64,000 nucleotides of DNA from Tillandsia leiboldiana (taxonomy: Eukaryota > Streptophyta > Magnoliopsida > Poales > Bromeliaceae), in contig CM055067.1 of NCBI GenBank assembly GCA_029204045.2, forward strand, positions 310,001 to 374,000, written 5' to 3'. A model generated the notes under the pieces. The model was not told where the DNA came from. It ran no database searches and was given only the letters and a program-made list of their open reading frames with translations. The translations under genes and the position numbers were made by a program. Shown here in pieces: positions 1 to 12,200 of the stretch (the stretch's first letter is position 1; each line of letters starts with the position of its first letter).

Positions 1-789
1 AAAAATTGCATGATAGAAATTTCACACAAAATCTCGAGTGAATGTAAACATTACTATTATTATTCCTACGTTCAGTAAAACAAGGAATTTATAGCTCATG
101 CTATAAAACCAAGGCACTTGTTCATTTCATTATTTTTTACGTTTCCTCAAAAGTTTATAGCTAGGGTGACGAGTATATTTATGATACTTTTTCTAGAAAA
201 AAGGAAAAAGAAAAAGCTAAGCACAAGATGTGTGGGGGATTGGCTTTAGATAGGAACCATATCAAGAAGAATGGATCGAATGGTAGCTTTCTCATTGAAT
301 TAGAAAGATTTGGAAGCTTGTGGGAAATGAATTGGATGGATTTGACTAGAGTTCATGACCGACCTATTACTGTTACTACAATGGTGATTCCACTTTTAAC
401 CACTTATATCTACTAGTGTATTTCAATGGCTATACAAGATAGGATTACCGTTCGATTCTCCGACAAAGGGTTGGCGATAAATGTTGGATTCCCAGCTTAA
501 TTTCCCCCTCTCCCTGCAGAGTGGGCCTCGCGATTTCGTGTTAGGCATAAGCATGACACGACCTAAACTTGTCGCGGTGTTAGCTTTGTATTCAATAATG
601 ATCGATTATTATGGTAGTGATGTTGATGATGCTGATGATGGTGATGGTACAATTGATGCATAAATATCAATCAACTATTTGTTTTTAGCAGCGGATCATT
701 GACGCACGTCGATCGTCTCTGCGTATCTTATTAAGTAAGGTATCATGCTTTGGTTGCTCAATGCAACAAGCAACTCATTCCACTTTCAC

Positions 790-792
<3 letters not shown>

Positions 793-823
<31 letters not shown>
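793..823. repeat. (AT)n microsatellite
   Basis: An uninterrupted AT dinucleotide run of about 15 units, in intergenic DNA. Confidence 0.95.
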
Positions 824-829
<6 letters not shown>

Positions 830-1310
830 GTTTTATGCAGTGATGTTGTCGTTATGATAGTTCCCTTAAATGGTCCCACACCTATCAAAAGAGTGTAGCA
901 CCATAACTGAGGTAATAGTTAATTAAGTATAGGAATCTATAATAGTCTTATATGAAAAGGATCAGTATCTCTGCCGACTGCATTAGAAGCTACAAATTTA
1001 TTAATTATATTATTTTCTGACGAAAATGGTGGTACCGTATTGGTAACAATTGAACTCCAAGGCTTCCTTTGATTTTAGAGCCAAAAGTTATTCCCGCTAT
1101 TCCGTCAAGTAGTATAAAAAATAACAAGAATAAATTTTCGATCAAATCAGATAATTCTAGATAATTCTAGAATAACTCGAAAACAACTATTCCACTATTT
1201 TAGAGAAATGGAATTATTCTCCTATAATAGTTAGTTTATTAAAGATAAATAAAATAATATAAAAGTATGGTTATATTATATATATAATTTTATAATATTC
1301 TAAAATATCT

Positions 1311-1311
<1 letters not shown>

Positions 1312-1376
<65 letters not shown>

Positions 1377-1403
1377 TATTATTATTATTATTATTATTAT
1401 TAT
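1312..1403. repeat. (ATA)n followed by (TTA)n: palindromic trinucleotide tract
   Basis: About 20 ATA/TAA units are followed directly by about 9 TTA units on the same strand. The two halves are complementary, so the tract can fold into a long hairpin. It lies in the most AT-rich part of the window. Confidence 0.95.
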
Positions 1404-2122
1404 TTTTATTATTTTTATAAATTTATTTATGTTATATGTTATTCTAAAATATACCATATAATATAATATAAAATATTAAATAAGATATTAAATATATAAT
1501 ATTTATATATTTGATTATTATATAATATAATATATTATATAATATATTATTTATATATTACATTACATAACATTTATATATTATATAATATATAATATTT
1601 ATATATTAAATATTAATATTATATGTTATTATAAAATATATATATTTTTAGTTATTTATATATAATATTTTAATTATTTTATATTAAAAAATATACTATT
1701 TTTATATACATTATTATACATATATTAAATATTATATATATAAAAGATATAGATAAGAATAATTTTTGATATTTTAAAAAATTTTATTCAATCTTTTTTA
1801 CTACCCTTCATTATTCTTTATAAAATTATTAAACAATATTTTAGTTATCCTAAGTAATAAAAAAATATTAAGCCAAATAATTTTTTTTTTGTTTCTCTAT
1901 ATTTTAGAATAGTAAATTATTTTTAAAATAAAAATATTTATTCTTTTAAATATTATTTTGTTATCCTAAATATCGTATATAAATATGAAGATAAATAGGA
2001 AGGACAAATACTAAGCTGTAACAGCTTTTTAAATTTGTTCTACTGGGCAAATGTTTTCATTTCCTACATATCATCAATCCTAACCCGAAGATAACGAAGT
2101 ATGAAGCTTCTAATGGTCCTAC

Positions 2123-2128
<6 letters not shown>

Positions 2129-2154
<26 letters not shown>

Positions 2155-2173
2155 TTTTCTCTCTTTCTTTCTT

Positions 2174-2212
<39 letters not shown>
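2129..2212. repeat. Compound (TTA)n-(CT)n-(AT)n microsatellite
   Basis: A TTA run, a CT-rich run and an AT run lie end to end. The CT-then-AT order also occurs beside MITE copies near 3.8 kb and 47.2 kb, so this may be the remnant of such an edge. Confidence 0.9.
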
Positions 2213-2416
2213 CACTGTTGATAGTGGTGCATGTAGACTATTTACCCATGAGGATGCATGCTTCTTCTTCTCTCCTTTTGGAGCCGTGAAAGCTACAAAT
2301 GAAGCCGTTTGAGCTCACGGAGAATCTCATTTTTGTGATACATGACGTACCGGCCGGGTAGTTTAATATTCTATGCTGTGGATTAGAGGAGCTAGATTTC
2401 CTTTTAAAAAAATTAT

Positions 2417-2419
<3 letters not shown>

Positions 2420-2462
<43 letters not shown>
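2420..2462. repeat. (AT)n microsatellite
   Basis: A perfect AT run of about 21 units in intergenic DNA. Confidence 0.95.
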
Positions 2463-2467
<5 letters not shown>

Positions 2468-3187
2468 GAAATAATTTTGATAAAAATGAAAAAAAGCTAA
2501 TATATATCCAAGATCTCTAAAGAGGATGATGTGGACCACTGATCTACCGATTGCTTTTCGGAAAAGCGGAAAAAGGCTTTTTGTCTGTGGGTGCGTTAGC
2601 TCCTTCCCCACTTGAAAAATTACTACCTTGGAACTTGGTTACATGAATAGGGAGCTAATCGTTTCATCTATTGTAAGTAGGGCTCTCAACTATCCCAACA
2701 TTATTGGTTTGTGTCCGTTCGTTAAATCAGTCGAATTAGGATTAATTTATTAAAAATTTTAAAAAAATTATTTGTATTTGATTTTTTTATTGACGAGAGT
2801 TAACTGACTCAGTAAATTAGATTGTCAATTTTATTACTAAATAAAAAAAATTAAAAATTAAAATTTAATCTAATAATTATAATTTATAAAATTTAAATTT
2901 CTCTATATTTGAGTTGATATAAAATGTAAATAATATATATATATATTTCAGCTCGTATTTGATTCGTTTTTTAAATAAGCTAATCGATCTTGAGCTCATT
3001 TCGAATCGAACACGAATTGAATTGCAAACAACGAGTTGAATTGCCAATTTTATCTATAAATAGTAAAACTTCCCGCATGAATATATTATAAGATTATTTC
3101 TTGTAGAGTGGATAAGGGATACCTTAACAGTGTTCATATACATAAACTCTGTGGGTGCTTTATTATATATATATTGAAAGAGAGAAC

Positions 3188-3399
3188 TAGCAGCTATACT
3201 CTTAATAGTATAGTTATTAGGTTTCTGATGGTTAGACGAAAAAATGTGCGTTTTGAAGAATAATAAATTTTTTAAATTTAGTTGATAGTTAATAGAATAA
3301 TATGATTTAAAAAATATAAATATTCAAAATGATAGATTGAAAGGCAAAAAACTTAATAATATTAAATATTTGATGCTATTGATAATACAGTAGCCAGAC
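3188..3399. mobile_element. MITE of the 'TACTAT-AATAGTA' family (diverged copy)
   Basis: The ends are imperfect inverted repeats. The left end carries CTTAATAGTATAG. The right end carries a related block read on the other strand (TACTGTATTATCAATAGCA). The size (about 210 bp) and inner sequence resemble the better-kept copy at 46957-47177. The left flank is a short (TA)n plus GA-rich stretch. There is no coding capacity. Confidence 0.6.
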
Positions 3400-3478
3400 T
3401 ATATATCAAAAGAGCAGATATAATAGTAGAAAATTTACAAGCATCAATTGCTTAGTGCTTGTATAAGCATAGTAGGCG

Positions 3479-3481
<3 letters not shown>

Positions 3482-3547
<66 letters not shown>
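3482..3547. repeat. Compound (TA)n(GA)n microsatellite
   Basis: About 19 TA units pass directly into about 14 GA units and end at the left edge of the MITE copy at 3548. Confidence 0.95.
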
Positions 3548-3549
<2 letters not shown>

Positions 3550-3765
3550 ATGGTGCTTGTAGAAGTACAAATCACTTGGTGCTTATAAGTTTTTTACCGT
3601 TAAATCTATTCATTTATTTAATTCCACCCTTTAGATTATGCTATTCGATCTACCAACCACCCATTAAATCCAATAGGCCCACTATCATCTTAAACGTACA
3701 TTTTTTAATCTAAGAATTAAAAATTTATCAGTATCAATGACTTGATACTTTTAAAAATATAGAAG
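3548..3765. mobile_element. MITE copy bracketed by (TA)n(GA)n and (CT)n(AT)n
   Basis: The inner part (about 3640-3740) matches the copy at 46957-47177 closely. Both share a stretch with CCAACCACC, then GGCCCACTATCATCT, then ATTTTTTAATC. Both ends are inverted versions of the family terminus, diverged here (ACTTGGTGCTT on the left, TGACTTGATACTT on the right). The left neighbour is (TA)n(GA)n and the right neighbour is (CT)n(AT)n. Confidence 0.65.
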
Positions 3766-3771
3766 CTCAAT

Positions 3772-3788
3772 TCTCTCTCTCTCTCTCT

Positions 3789-3822
<34 letters not shown>
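3772..3822. repeat. Compound (CT)n(AT)n microsatellite
   Basis: A CT run of about 9 units is followed by an AT run of about 16 units, mirroring the (TA)n(GA)n tract on the other side of the adjacent MITE. Confidence 0.95.
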
Positions 3823-3825
<3 letters not shown>

Positions 3826-5297
3826 CAATCTAAATCTGATTAATTTATCATGGATCAACCTTTATACATCGACTCTATCAATACAATTCTGGGTTATGTT
3901 CTCTTGAATTGGAGCAAGTCTATGATGAGGCAAGACAAATATTGGTTCTTCTCCAGATAGAGAACACGCGCGTAGTTGTTATTATTAATATTTCATTTCT
4001 CTCAAATGTTATATGTAGGCCCAGATGGGTGCCAATTATGCTTCGTCCATAATCCCACTTTAAGTTGAGTAAGATAAGGTTGAAGATGGTCCCTGAAAGT
4101 GACTAATTCAATTTGCAAATATATTTTGCCAAAACCATTTTAACGTATATATATATATATATATAGTGATAATTAATCTCCAAAAATATTCTGTTTCAGT
4201 TGTAAAATATCCTTTCTTTTCACACAGACACAAACATGCACCCACATGAACTAAAATCCTACAACCAGCTTTTTACAAAAGATATAATGAGGAGAGAACT
4301 AAATGTTCCTTCAACTAGCTGTTTCGGCTTAAACCATTGCCATTCTAATTTTAAAAAAGAGGTAATTTCATTTGTATCCCTCTAAAGTTTTAATTATCAA
4401 ACATTTTTTTTTTTTTTGGCTAAAACTCCAGAATATATAAATTTATTTCTACGTATTCACTGTCGCTAGTTGACCGTTAATATTTTACTGTTAGAATCGT
4501 TATATCCTTATAAAAAATAAAATTTTATTTTATGAATTTATAATTAATGATAAAGGTAGAATAGCCACCAGATGATAATAAAAAATTGAAAATAACAAAT
4601 AATATTGGATATAATTAAAAAAATTCCTTTTAAGTATAGAATGATTATTTTGTAGAAAAAAATTAAATTTAATATGTAAACTAAGAAACAAACTATTTAA
4701 TTTTGAAGGAATATATTTGATAACTAAAATTTTGTAGAAAAAATATATAAAACTTTTTTATTTTATAGGAATATATATATATATAATATCTTAAAAAATT
4801 AAGTTAAAAGTTAATAAAATTAACATTAAAAAGCGTTGGTTGGATAAATAATATTTGAATTTCATTATAATGTACAAAATTTTCCTCGAATCTCAGAAGT
4901 GAATCGTGTCCTGTAAATTACGACTAATTTTCCAAGCGAATGTGATAAGATTTGTGCGAAGTACATATCCCCCTCCGACACAAAGGGCCGTGTGATCCAC
5001 CTCTCGCGTCTCACTACTACATATATACTGATGTGGTATGAATCTCACCCAGCCATATTCAAACAGTGCAATGTCACATCCACATTAAAATTGGCCGCTC
5101 ATAGAGCAATACTTCTAGCATGATTAATGGTGGTTAATGTGAATAGAGCCGTGCAATAGTTGCTGTTATTTTATTCGGAATTTTTACGGTAGCTACTAAA
5201 GAACAAAAATTGGACGAATTGCCACATGATGTAGTTAGGAGTGATGTAATGCAGCTGCAATAGTGCCCGTAGCAAATTCAGTGTACAACATCCACAG

Positions 5298-5342
5298 GCG
5301 CGCGCGCGCACACATATACACACCCACACTGCCACACACACG
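5298..5342. repeat. (GC)n/(CA)n alternating purine-pyrimidine tract
   Basis: About six GC units are followed by CA/TA-rich alternating sequence. Alternating purine-pyrimidine DNA of this kind can adopt a left-handed form. No function is inferred. Confidence 0.8.
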
Positions 5343-5657
5343 GTGCACATAAATAAATGAAAGCAGTATATATTTAAAGACATGTCCCAATCCCAAGTAG
5401 TTCTCGTACCATATAATTTCATTAAATGTGGTGTAATTGGTGGACCATCTAACCTCCCAGGTAGTATCAACTTTTGCGGGACAAAACAAAAAAAGAGAAC
5501 AGTATGATTATGCCACAAGACTGACCCTGCAACATATATAGTAACAGTGACCCTAATCAATTCTAGCCTAGAGTAAGTCCAGTGGTTGACCTTAAGATAA
5601 ATAACCCTTTCAATTTCTTTCTATGCGTACGCGTACTTCTAATATAAACAATTAAAG

Positions 5658-5658
<1 letters not shown>

Positions 5659-5690
<32 letters not shown>
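5659..5690. repeat. (AC)n microsatellite
   Basis: A perfect AC run of about 16 units. Confidence 0.95.
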
Positions 5691-5693
<3 letters not shown>

Positions 5694-6227
5694 CTATTCC
5701 TCTACCTTCTCAGTTCAAATCCTATGTAGTGATTGGTTTAGCTCTTTAGATCTTCAAACATGTAACTTCAACTGGACAAGCAATTTGAAAAGCAAAACCC
5801 ATAACTAGCAGCATTTTGAGGGTCCTTCTGAGGTACATAATGCAAAATTACCTATGACATAAACAAATGGGTAACAACAAGGTAACCTCTGGCAATCCTA
5901 ACGCAGCAGGTAATCAGCACGCAGTAGATAATGAGAGAGCATGGAATAGTGCAAATGATCTCTATGTATAGCAAGAACATACTGAATAAACACTAGCTAG
6001 CTGCTTGAATAATAAAAAGAGTACTGCAATGATGGCAACTAATTTACCACATTTGTCTCTTCTACCTAGCCTCATCGTCTGAGCAATTATTTGCATACTT
6101 AAGCTGCTTATTTAGGGATCGATCATAGCTATCATTCCATCAACTAAATGGAAGAGGCGTCTGATTAATTACTCACAGTAGGGGAACAGTTACCTAGCAG
6201 ATTGAAATGTACTCTTATTTGATTCCT

Positions 6228-9200
6228 TCATGGAAGAAGAACTGGCTTGATATCCCAGATATCCTTCGCGTACTCGTGTATCGTCCTATCACTGCTGAAT
6301 TTGTAAGAGCCAGCTGTATTCAATATTGACATTTTCATCCATCTCTGCACAGGACATTAGACCAAATTTTAGTGACATAAGAAAATTTGTCAATTTTGCA
6401 TGTTTTATTCTATAAATATATAGATTTAAGCAATAGTATAAGCACTAATTCAAAATGAACACAGGGAATTGTTTGCTGTCGCTAGACGAATTCAAAATGC
6501 ATATACATCCCATCTCAATGCAGGAAGTAAGCATTTTAGTACGTAAAGATAATACCGATTAGCTGCGCTATGAGACGGCCGTTTATGGTTGTCTATCATG
6601 GAGTGATCTTACATACGATGAATTTCTCACGATTGTTTAATACCTGAATATAGATGTATGACTCTGATTCTGGTTTATACATTCATCCAACCATCCATGT
6701 AAATACATAAACTGCCGACTATCAGTTTTGCAGCAGCACAGTCGCATGAATGTGCATTGACCCATTACGTGAAAGTGAGCACCGTGATTTTGACAATATA
6801 GTTCCATATTGGATTATAATATATCCCAAAATTAGATTAGTTTTATTTAGTTTCAATGGCACTTACTTTCTGGTCCCGATATGCTTCATCGACTTTCTCT
6901 TGGCATTCGAGGTAACTGGGGAAATCCTTGCCGACAAGAAAATAATCTGCACGCCCAAATCCTTCATTTCCCTCCAGGGAACCCATCAATTCTTCATAAT
7001 TGTAAGTTCCAAAGACACCACTGCGGACAAATTTCTTCACCTCTTCAAATCGTGGGTCAGGCACAAACTGCACATGCCATAATAAAGTCGATGATTTTTT
7101 CTTGAATAACTAACACACTGACTAATTACATTTGATATTATGGGGAAAACAAAATATAGAACTAAAAAGTATGCAGTATGGACACTTCCAATTAAAGATA
7201 ATTTGAAAATAGGTATCTGAACTTTAATTTTTGCATTTGAACCACCCAACTAATGAATTGTTAGATTTGTGAAAATCCCATCGAAAACTGTCACTGTAAC
7301 TTTTCTGAAAGAGAAATTTATAACCTATTACTCTTTTGGCTGAAACAGTTAATTTTTTACGGAAGTATGAAATTCAATATTATTTTCTCAAATCAAATAA
7401 CATGTAATTGATAGTCTCAATTAAACAATCATAATAGAAAAATTAAACTTCAGAAGTTTTTTTTTTTTTTCCAACCTATAGCTGAAGGTTGACATGTATT
7501 GTTTTCCACTAGTTTCTCAAACAAGGTTAAATTATGATTCATACCTTTCCCTCTGCTCTTTCTTTCCTTAAACCAGCAATTTCATGAGCTTGAGCACCAA
7601 ACAGGAAAAAGTTCTCCTCACCAACCTCTTCCCTTATTTCCACATTCGCCCCATCCAAAGTTCCAATGAGAACACAACCATTCATAGCAAATTTCATGTT
7701 GCTGGTTCCACTCGCTTCCATCCCAGCAGTACTGATCGGAAGATAGAAGATAGTTATGACGAGATGTCACAGCATTTTGATTCAATTTTTCATTTGCAGT
7801 TAACTAAAAGGTCGAACTCTAACCGAAGATTAGAGATGACAGGGTCATTACCTGATATGCTGAGATAATTCACTGGCAGGAATAAGAGTCTCGGCAACAC
7901 TCACATTATAGTCTGGAACAAAAACAACCTGGATAGAAAGACAAGAAAATTTAGATTTTACTTCATTGAGTTGATCAAAAGAATGTGAGAAACGTAAAAC
8001 AAGGTTACTTGAGGCATCAGCAAAACCAGTGCGACCAAAGTTTTGACTCAAGAACAGCTGTGAGTAATGAAATTGCAATAATGAGGACGACTCCACCTCT
8101 AGCTATAGGTGGTTTTGATAAATACCCAACAACAATTTTCTTTTGTTGATGCCCCTTCAATTTTTTATTATTTCTATTTCAGTTCATCCTAGTTGAACAG
8201 GAGACTTCGCATAAATGAATGATTTTATAGATTTTTACTTAATTTAACTAATATGACAAGGCATAGATGTACCTTCAATAGATCCCCAATGTCAGGATCG
8301 TGATTAATAGTGACCCCAACATCTGTGATGAACTTTACTATCCTCTTGGCCTGCACATAGGTAGCAAATGCTTTGCCCCCAAATATGCAGACCCTGGGAA
8401 CAAAGCTTTCTATCCTCTCTTCAGCACTCATTTCCTTCATCTTCTTATAGCGGTAGACAATTCCAAGTACATTTAACAGTTGACGTTTATATTCATGAAT
8501 CCTCTTAACCTGATTAAACAAATTAGACAGTTATCCCAGGAACAAATGAAATTATTTTCACTTTTAAGATAAGATTCTAAGAATTAGCTGTACAACCTGT
8601 ACATCGAACATCGCATCTGGGCTGACAGCATAACCTGTCTTCTCTTTGATAAGGGAGACAACTTTCAGTTTGTTTCTTCTTTTAGCAGCATTCCACTCCA
8701 AGTGGAGATCCTCATTGTCAGCAAACTGTTTCAGATTGCGTCGATACGTCACAGAGAATAAATAACTCCAAGATATATTTCAAACAGACTAATAGTGAGA
8801 AAAGCAGGATAAGCCAACTATACATGGCATCACATGAAGCAAGAATAATTTGGACACCAGAGTTTCAGACCAGAATAATAAGACAAAAAGAGACAGAGAG
8901 ACAGAGATTCTATGAGGTAAACGAATTAAACAGCAGCAAACAAAACAGCAATCAAGGGGGTTCAAATACCTGCAAAGCAGTTTAGAAGAATATTACGAGA
9001 ATCTTAGGCAAATTAACATATTAATGGTGGTGACAAGAAAGTTGAGGAAATAAAGGACCATCCAAGTACTACTAAAACCACTTTCATATGATAAAGGATT
9101 AGTCCTATGAGTATATCATCCTTTCCTTGAGTAAAGTATCTGAATGAGAATGATGACTAGGAAAGAATTTTTCAGAAGCTACTTTGGCCTCTGCACAGAC

Positions 9201-12200
9201 TGGAGAATGGCGATTCGTAAAATCAAACTAGATTTGAATATATGGAAGCAGTAAAGTGTAGACAACCTTCTTAAGATCAGCAAGCTTCTCAGTGTTCAGG
9301 ACCCAATCATCACTACCAATCCATTTAGTTATGATATTACTTAACTCAGGATTGCAAAATCGGATCCAGCGTCTTGGAGTCACTCCATTTGTTTTGTTTT
9401 GGAATTTTTCAGGCCACAACTGCAAGAAATTAAATTATTCAGATCACTAGCAGCATGCTTATTGCAAAATCAAATCTCACATTTTCTTGGAATTCTTAAT
9501 TTAACAGTTGGTCCTAAATATGATCGAGAGTTTTTTTGTATACATACCCCTGCAAAGATGTGAACTTGTGCTTTCAAAAGTTTGTATTTGCATGCATGCC
9601 CCTGAAAATGTATTTATTTATATTCACACCCCTGTGCACACACAAATAACCAGTTACCAGGGGTTTTCAGGGTAAGTGCGCAAATGCGAACTTTGAGGGG
9701 TATTTGCATTATTTTGCATATTTGCAGGGGCATATATGCTAAAAGCCCTAAGATCAAACAATTGGAAAATAATGTATGTCAAAAATATGTACCTTGTAAA
9801 AGCTGTTGAATACCTCCTCTTTCACGATTTCACTATGAATCTCAGCCACTCCATTGACTGCATGTCCACCAACAACACAAAGGTTGGCCATACGAACTAC
9901 TTTTGGCAATTTAGGATCTGGTTTTAATGGCGTAGTTTCTTCTTCCTCAGGATCATTTTCTTCTATTTCATCTTCTTCTATTTCATCTTTTTCTTTTTCG
10001 TCTTTTTCTTTTTCATCTTCTTCAGATTCAACTTTTTCCTCAACAACAATATCAGAAGTTTCCAAGGATTTAACTGATAACTTTTTCTTAGGTTTAACAC
10101 AAGGATCCTTTTTTGGTTTGACAAACAATTGTGCAACAGAAGCTGGAAGGTCAACATTGTCTAAGATTCTCATTTCTTTCAATTTTTTCTCTAAAATTAC
10201 AAGATCTGCTGTCCCATACTGTGATATTATGTTGTCAATCAACTGTTTTGCATCCAAAATATAAAATACACAAAAAAAGACAATATTAATAAGCCTGAGA
10301 ACCATATAGTAACCAGATAGATATACAATAAAGAACAAAAAAATTGTACCTCTTCGTCAATCATCTCTATGATTTCAACGTGTCGAGGAAGCAGCTTTTG
10401 CATGATATCCAAACTCCATTTCTCAAGAGCTTCAGGAAGAACAGTATGATTTGTGTATGCCACGGTTCTGCAAATGACAATATAAAATGAGAAAGCATCA
10501 GTTGAAAGACTTGAATGATAAATAATATGAAAATCCTTTTCTAGTACTTAATGTTGAAAAGAAATGCGACAACGCAAAATTGATTAATTACACTAACATT
10601 AACTATTCCAAAGTAACAATGTAATGTTAGCTTCAATAAGATAACTGAAGATAATAGATGACCTGAATACGACCATTGAACTTGCTGCTGCTAGAACAAA
10701 TTGATGGTTTGCAACAGCACTGCGCCCAACCATACTTTCAACTTCGATCTGCTAATGTCCATTATCATGATGTATACTATGATTCAAGAGGATTGCTTTT
10801 GCCAAACTAATTGAGGTTACTAGATCGTTGTCTTGTAAAAAATGCAGATACGTGTAAAGTAGGAGACATTTGTAGAATTAAGGTAGGTCAAGGAATTCTC
10901 TGAGACTTAAATTATCCGAATGAGCACCAAAATGACTATGCTGGCACTTTGATTTAGTTGTCCATTTTATTCTTCTCAAGCATATATACTGTAAAAATGC
11001 AAAACGAACTATTGCAAAACATTCCTCTTGCAAGGTCGAATGCGATACAACAGATATACAAGATGAAAAAAAGTACCTTTGTGTAATACTCCAAGCATCC
11101 TTCCAGCTCAATCCCTTCACATCAATAAGTATCCTCATCAACTCTGGAATGCATAGGGTTGGGTGAGTGTCGTTCATCTGCACAGCAACTTTTGATGGAA
11201 ACTCTTTCCAGTTCACATTATTTCCAGATCGCCTCTCAAAACGAGCAATAATATCTTGAAGAGAAGCTGAACATAGTGTATATTGCTGCTTCAAGCGAAG
11301 AATTTTCCCCTCTAGTGACTCATCACCCGGGTACAATATATAGCAGATCTGGAATGGAAACTGGATGTTTTAGATGAAGCGCCTTGTCAAATCAGCTAAT
11401 GCCGCCGCTTTATAAGATAAGCTTATTTAGATGATACGAAACAAAACCTCCGACTCAGATCTCAATAGGCCATACAGAAACAAACAATCTAAACCTAGAA
11501 CAACCTTAATTATATACAAGCGCTAACAACAGACACAAAGTCTTTAAGAATTAGACATGATTTAAGCTTAATAAGGATGAAACAGAGTTTTTAGAAAAAT
11601 TCTAGAATCACAAGTAACTTAGCAATCATCATTTTATAGCTAGAACCAAGAAATCAAGAAAAACCTTTTCAGCATTTGTATGAGCCTCAATTGCTTTAGC
11701 ATGTTGTCCAGCATTAAAAGCTGCCAAATCAAAATCTCTTGAAGCTACTGTTGTTGACCAAAGACGTAGATTGATAGTAGTTTTAGTCTTGTAACCAGGT
11801 ATTGGCACATCATATGCAACTGCCTTGATATTCTCTCCACCAATCCAGTGCTTCTTCCCATCAGAACCAACAACAACCTTTCCATAGAATTTTACAGGAT
11901 ACGTCACATCATTTCTTACAATTTCCCAAGGGTTTCCCATCTGCAAAAGATTATTTCAGTGCTAACAGACAAAATACTTCTTTAAACAAATGGAGTGAAT
12001 ATCCAAAATAATAACTATGGGTAGATAATCTTATTGGTGTAAAAGATGGAAAAAAATCAGAAAAGATTAATACATAGAAAGAGATATGGAATACATAAAG
12101 GTTGAGGAAGATCTTATACCTCGAGCCAATTCTCTGCAACTTCCTCCTGACCATCTTTTGTGATGTTTTGTTTGAAGAGACCATACCTGTATCGAAGCCC

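Larger units (their letters stand above)
1..6227. other. AT-rich intergenic region
   Basis: I see no gene here. The short open frames are not supported by any recognisable domain, and several simply read through microsatellites. The region holds simple repeats and at least two MITE copies, listed separately. Roughly 1000-2000 is extremely AT-rich and looks like decayed transposon DNA. The last 500 bases or so (about 5700-6227) lie just downstream of the PHO1 stop codon and probably contain its 3' UTR, whose end I cannot place. Confidence 0.6.

Noticed and set aside
228..663. Two short plus-strand open frames of about 60 codons
   Set aside because: No homology, no promoter or splice context, and codon use like random AT-rich DNA.
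5171..5560. 129-codon minus-strand open frame
   Set aside because: It runs through the (GC)n/(CA)n tract, and its Cys/Val/Arg runs come from that repeat.
9854..10264. Ser/Phe-rich plus-strand open frame
   Set aside because: It is antisense to the acidic Glu/Lys/Asp-rich exon 8 of PHO1, which is clearly the real coding strand.
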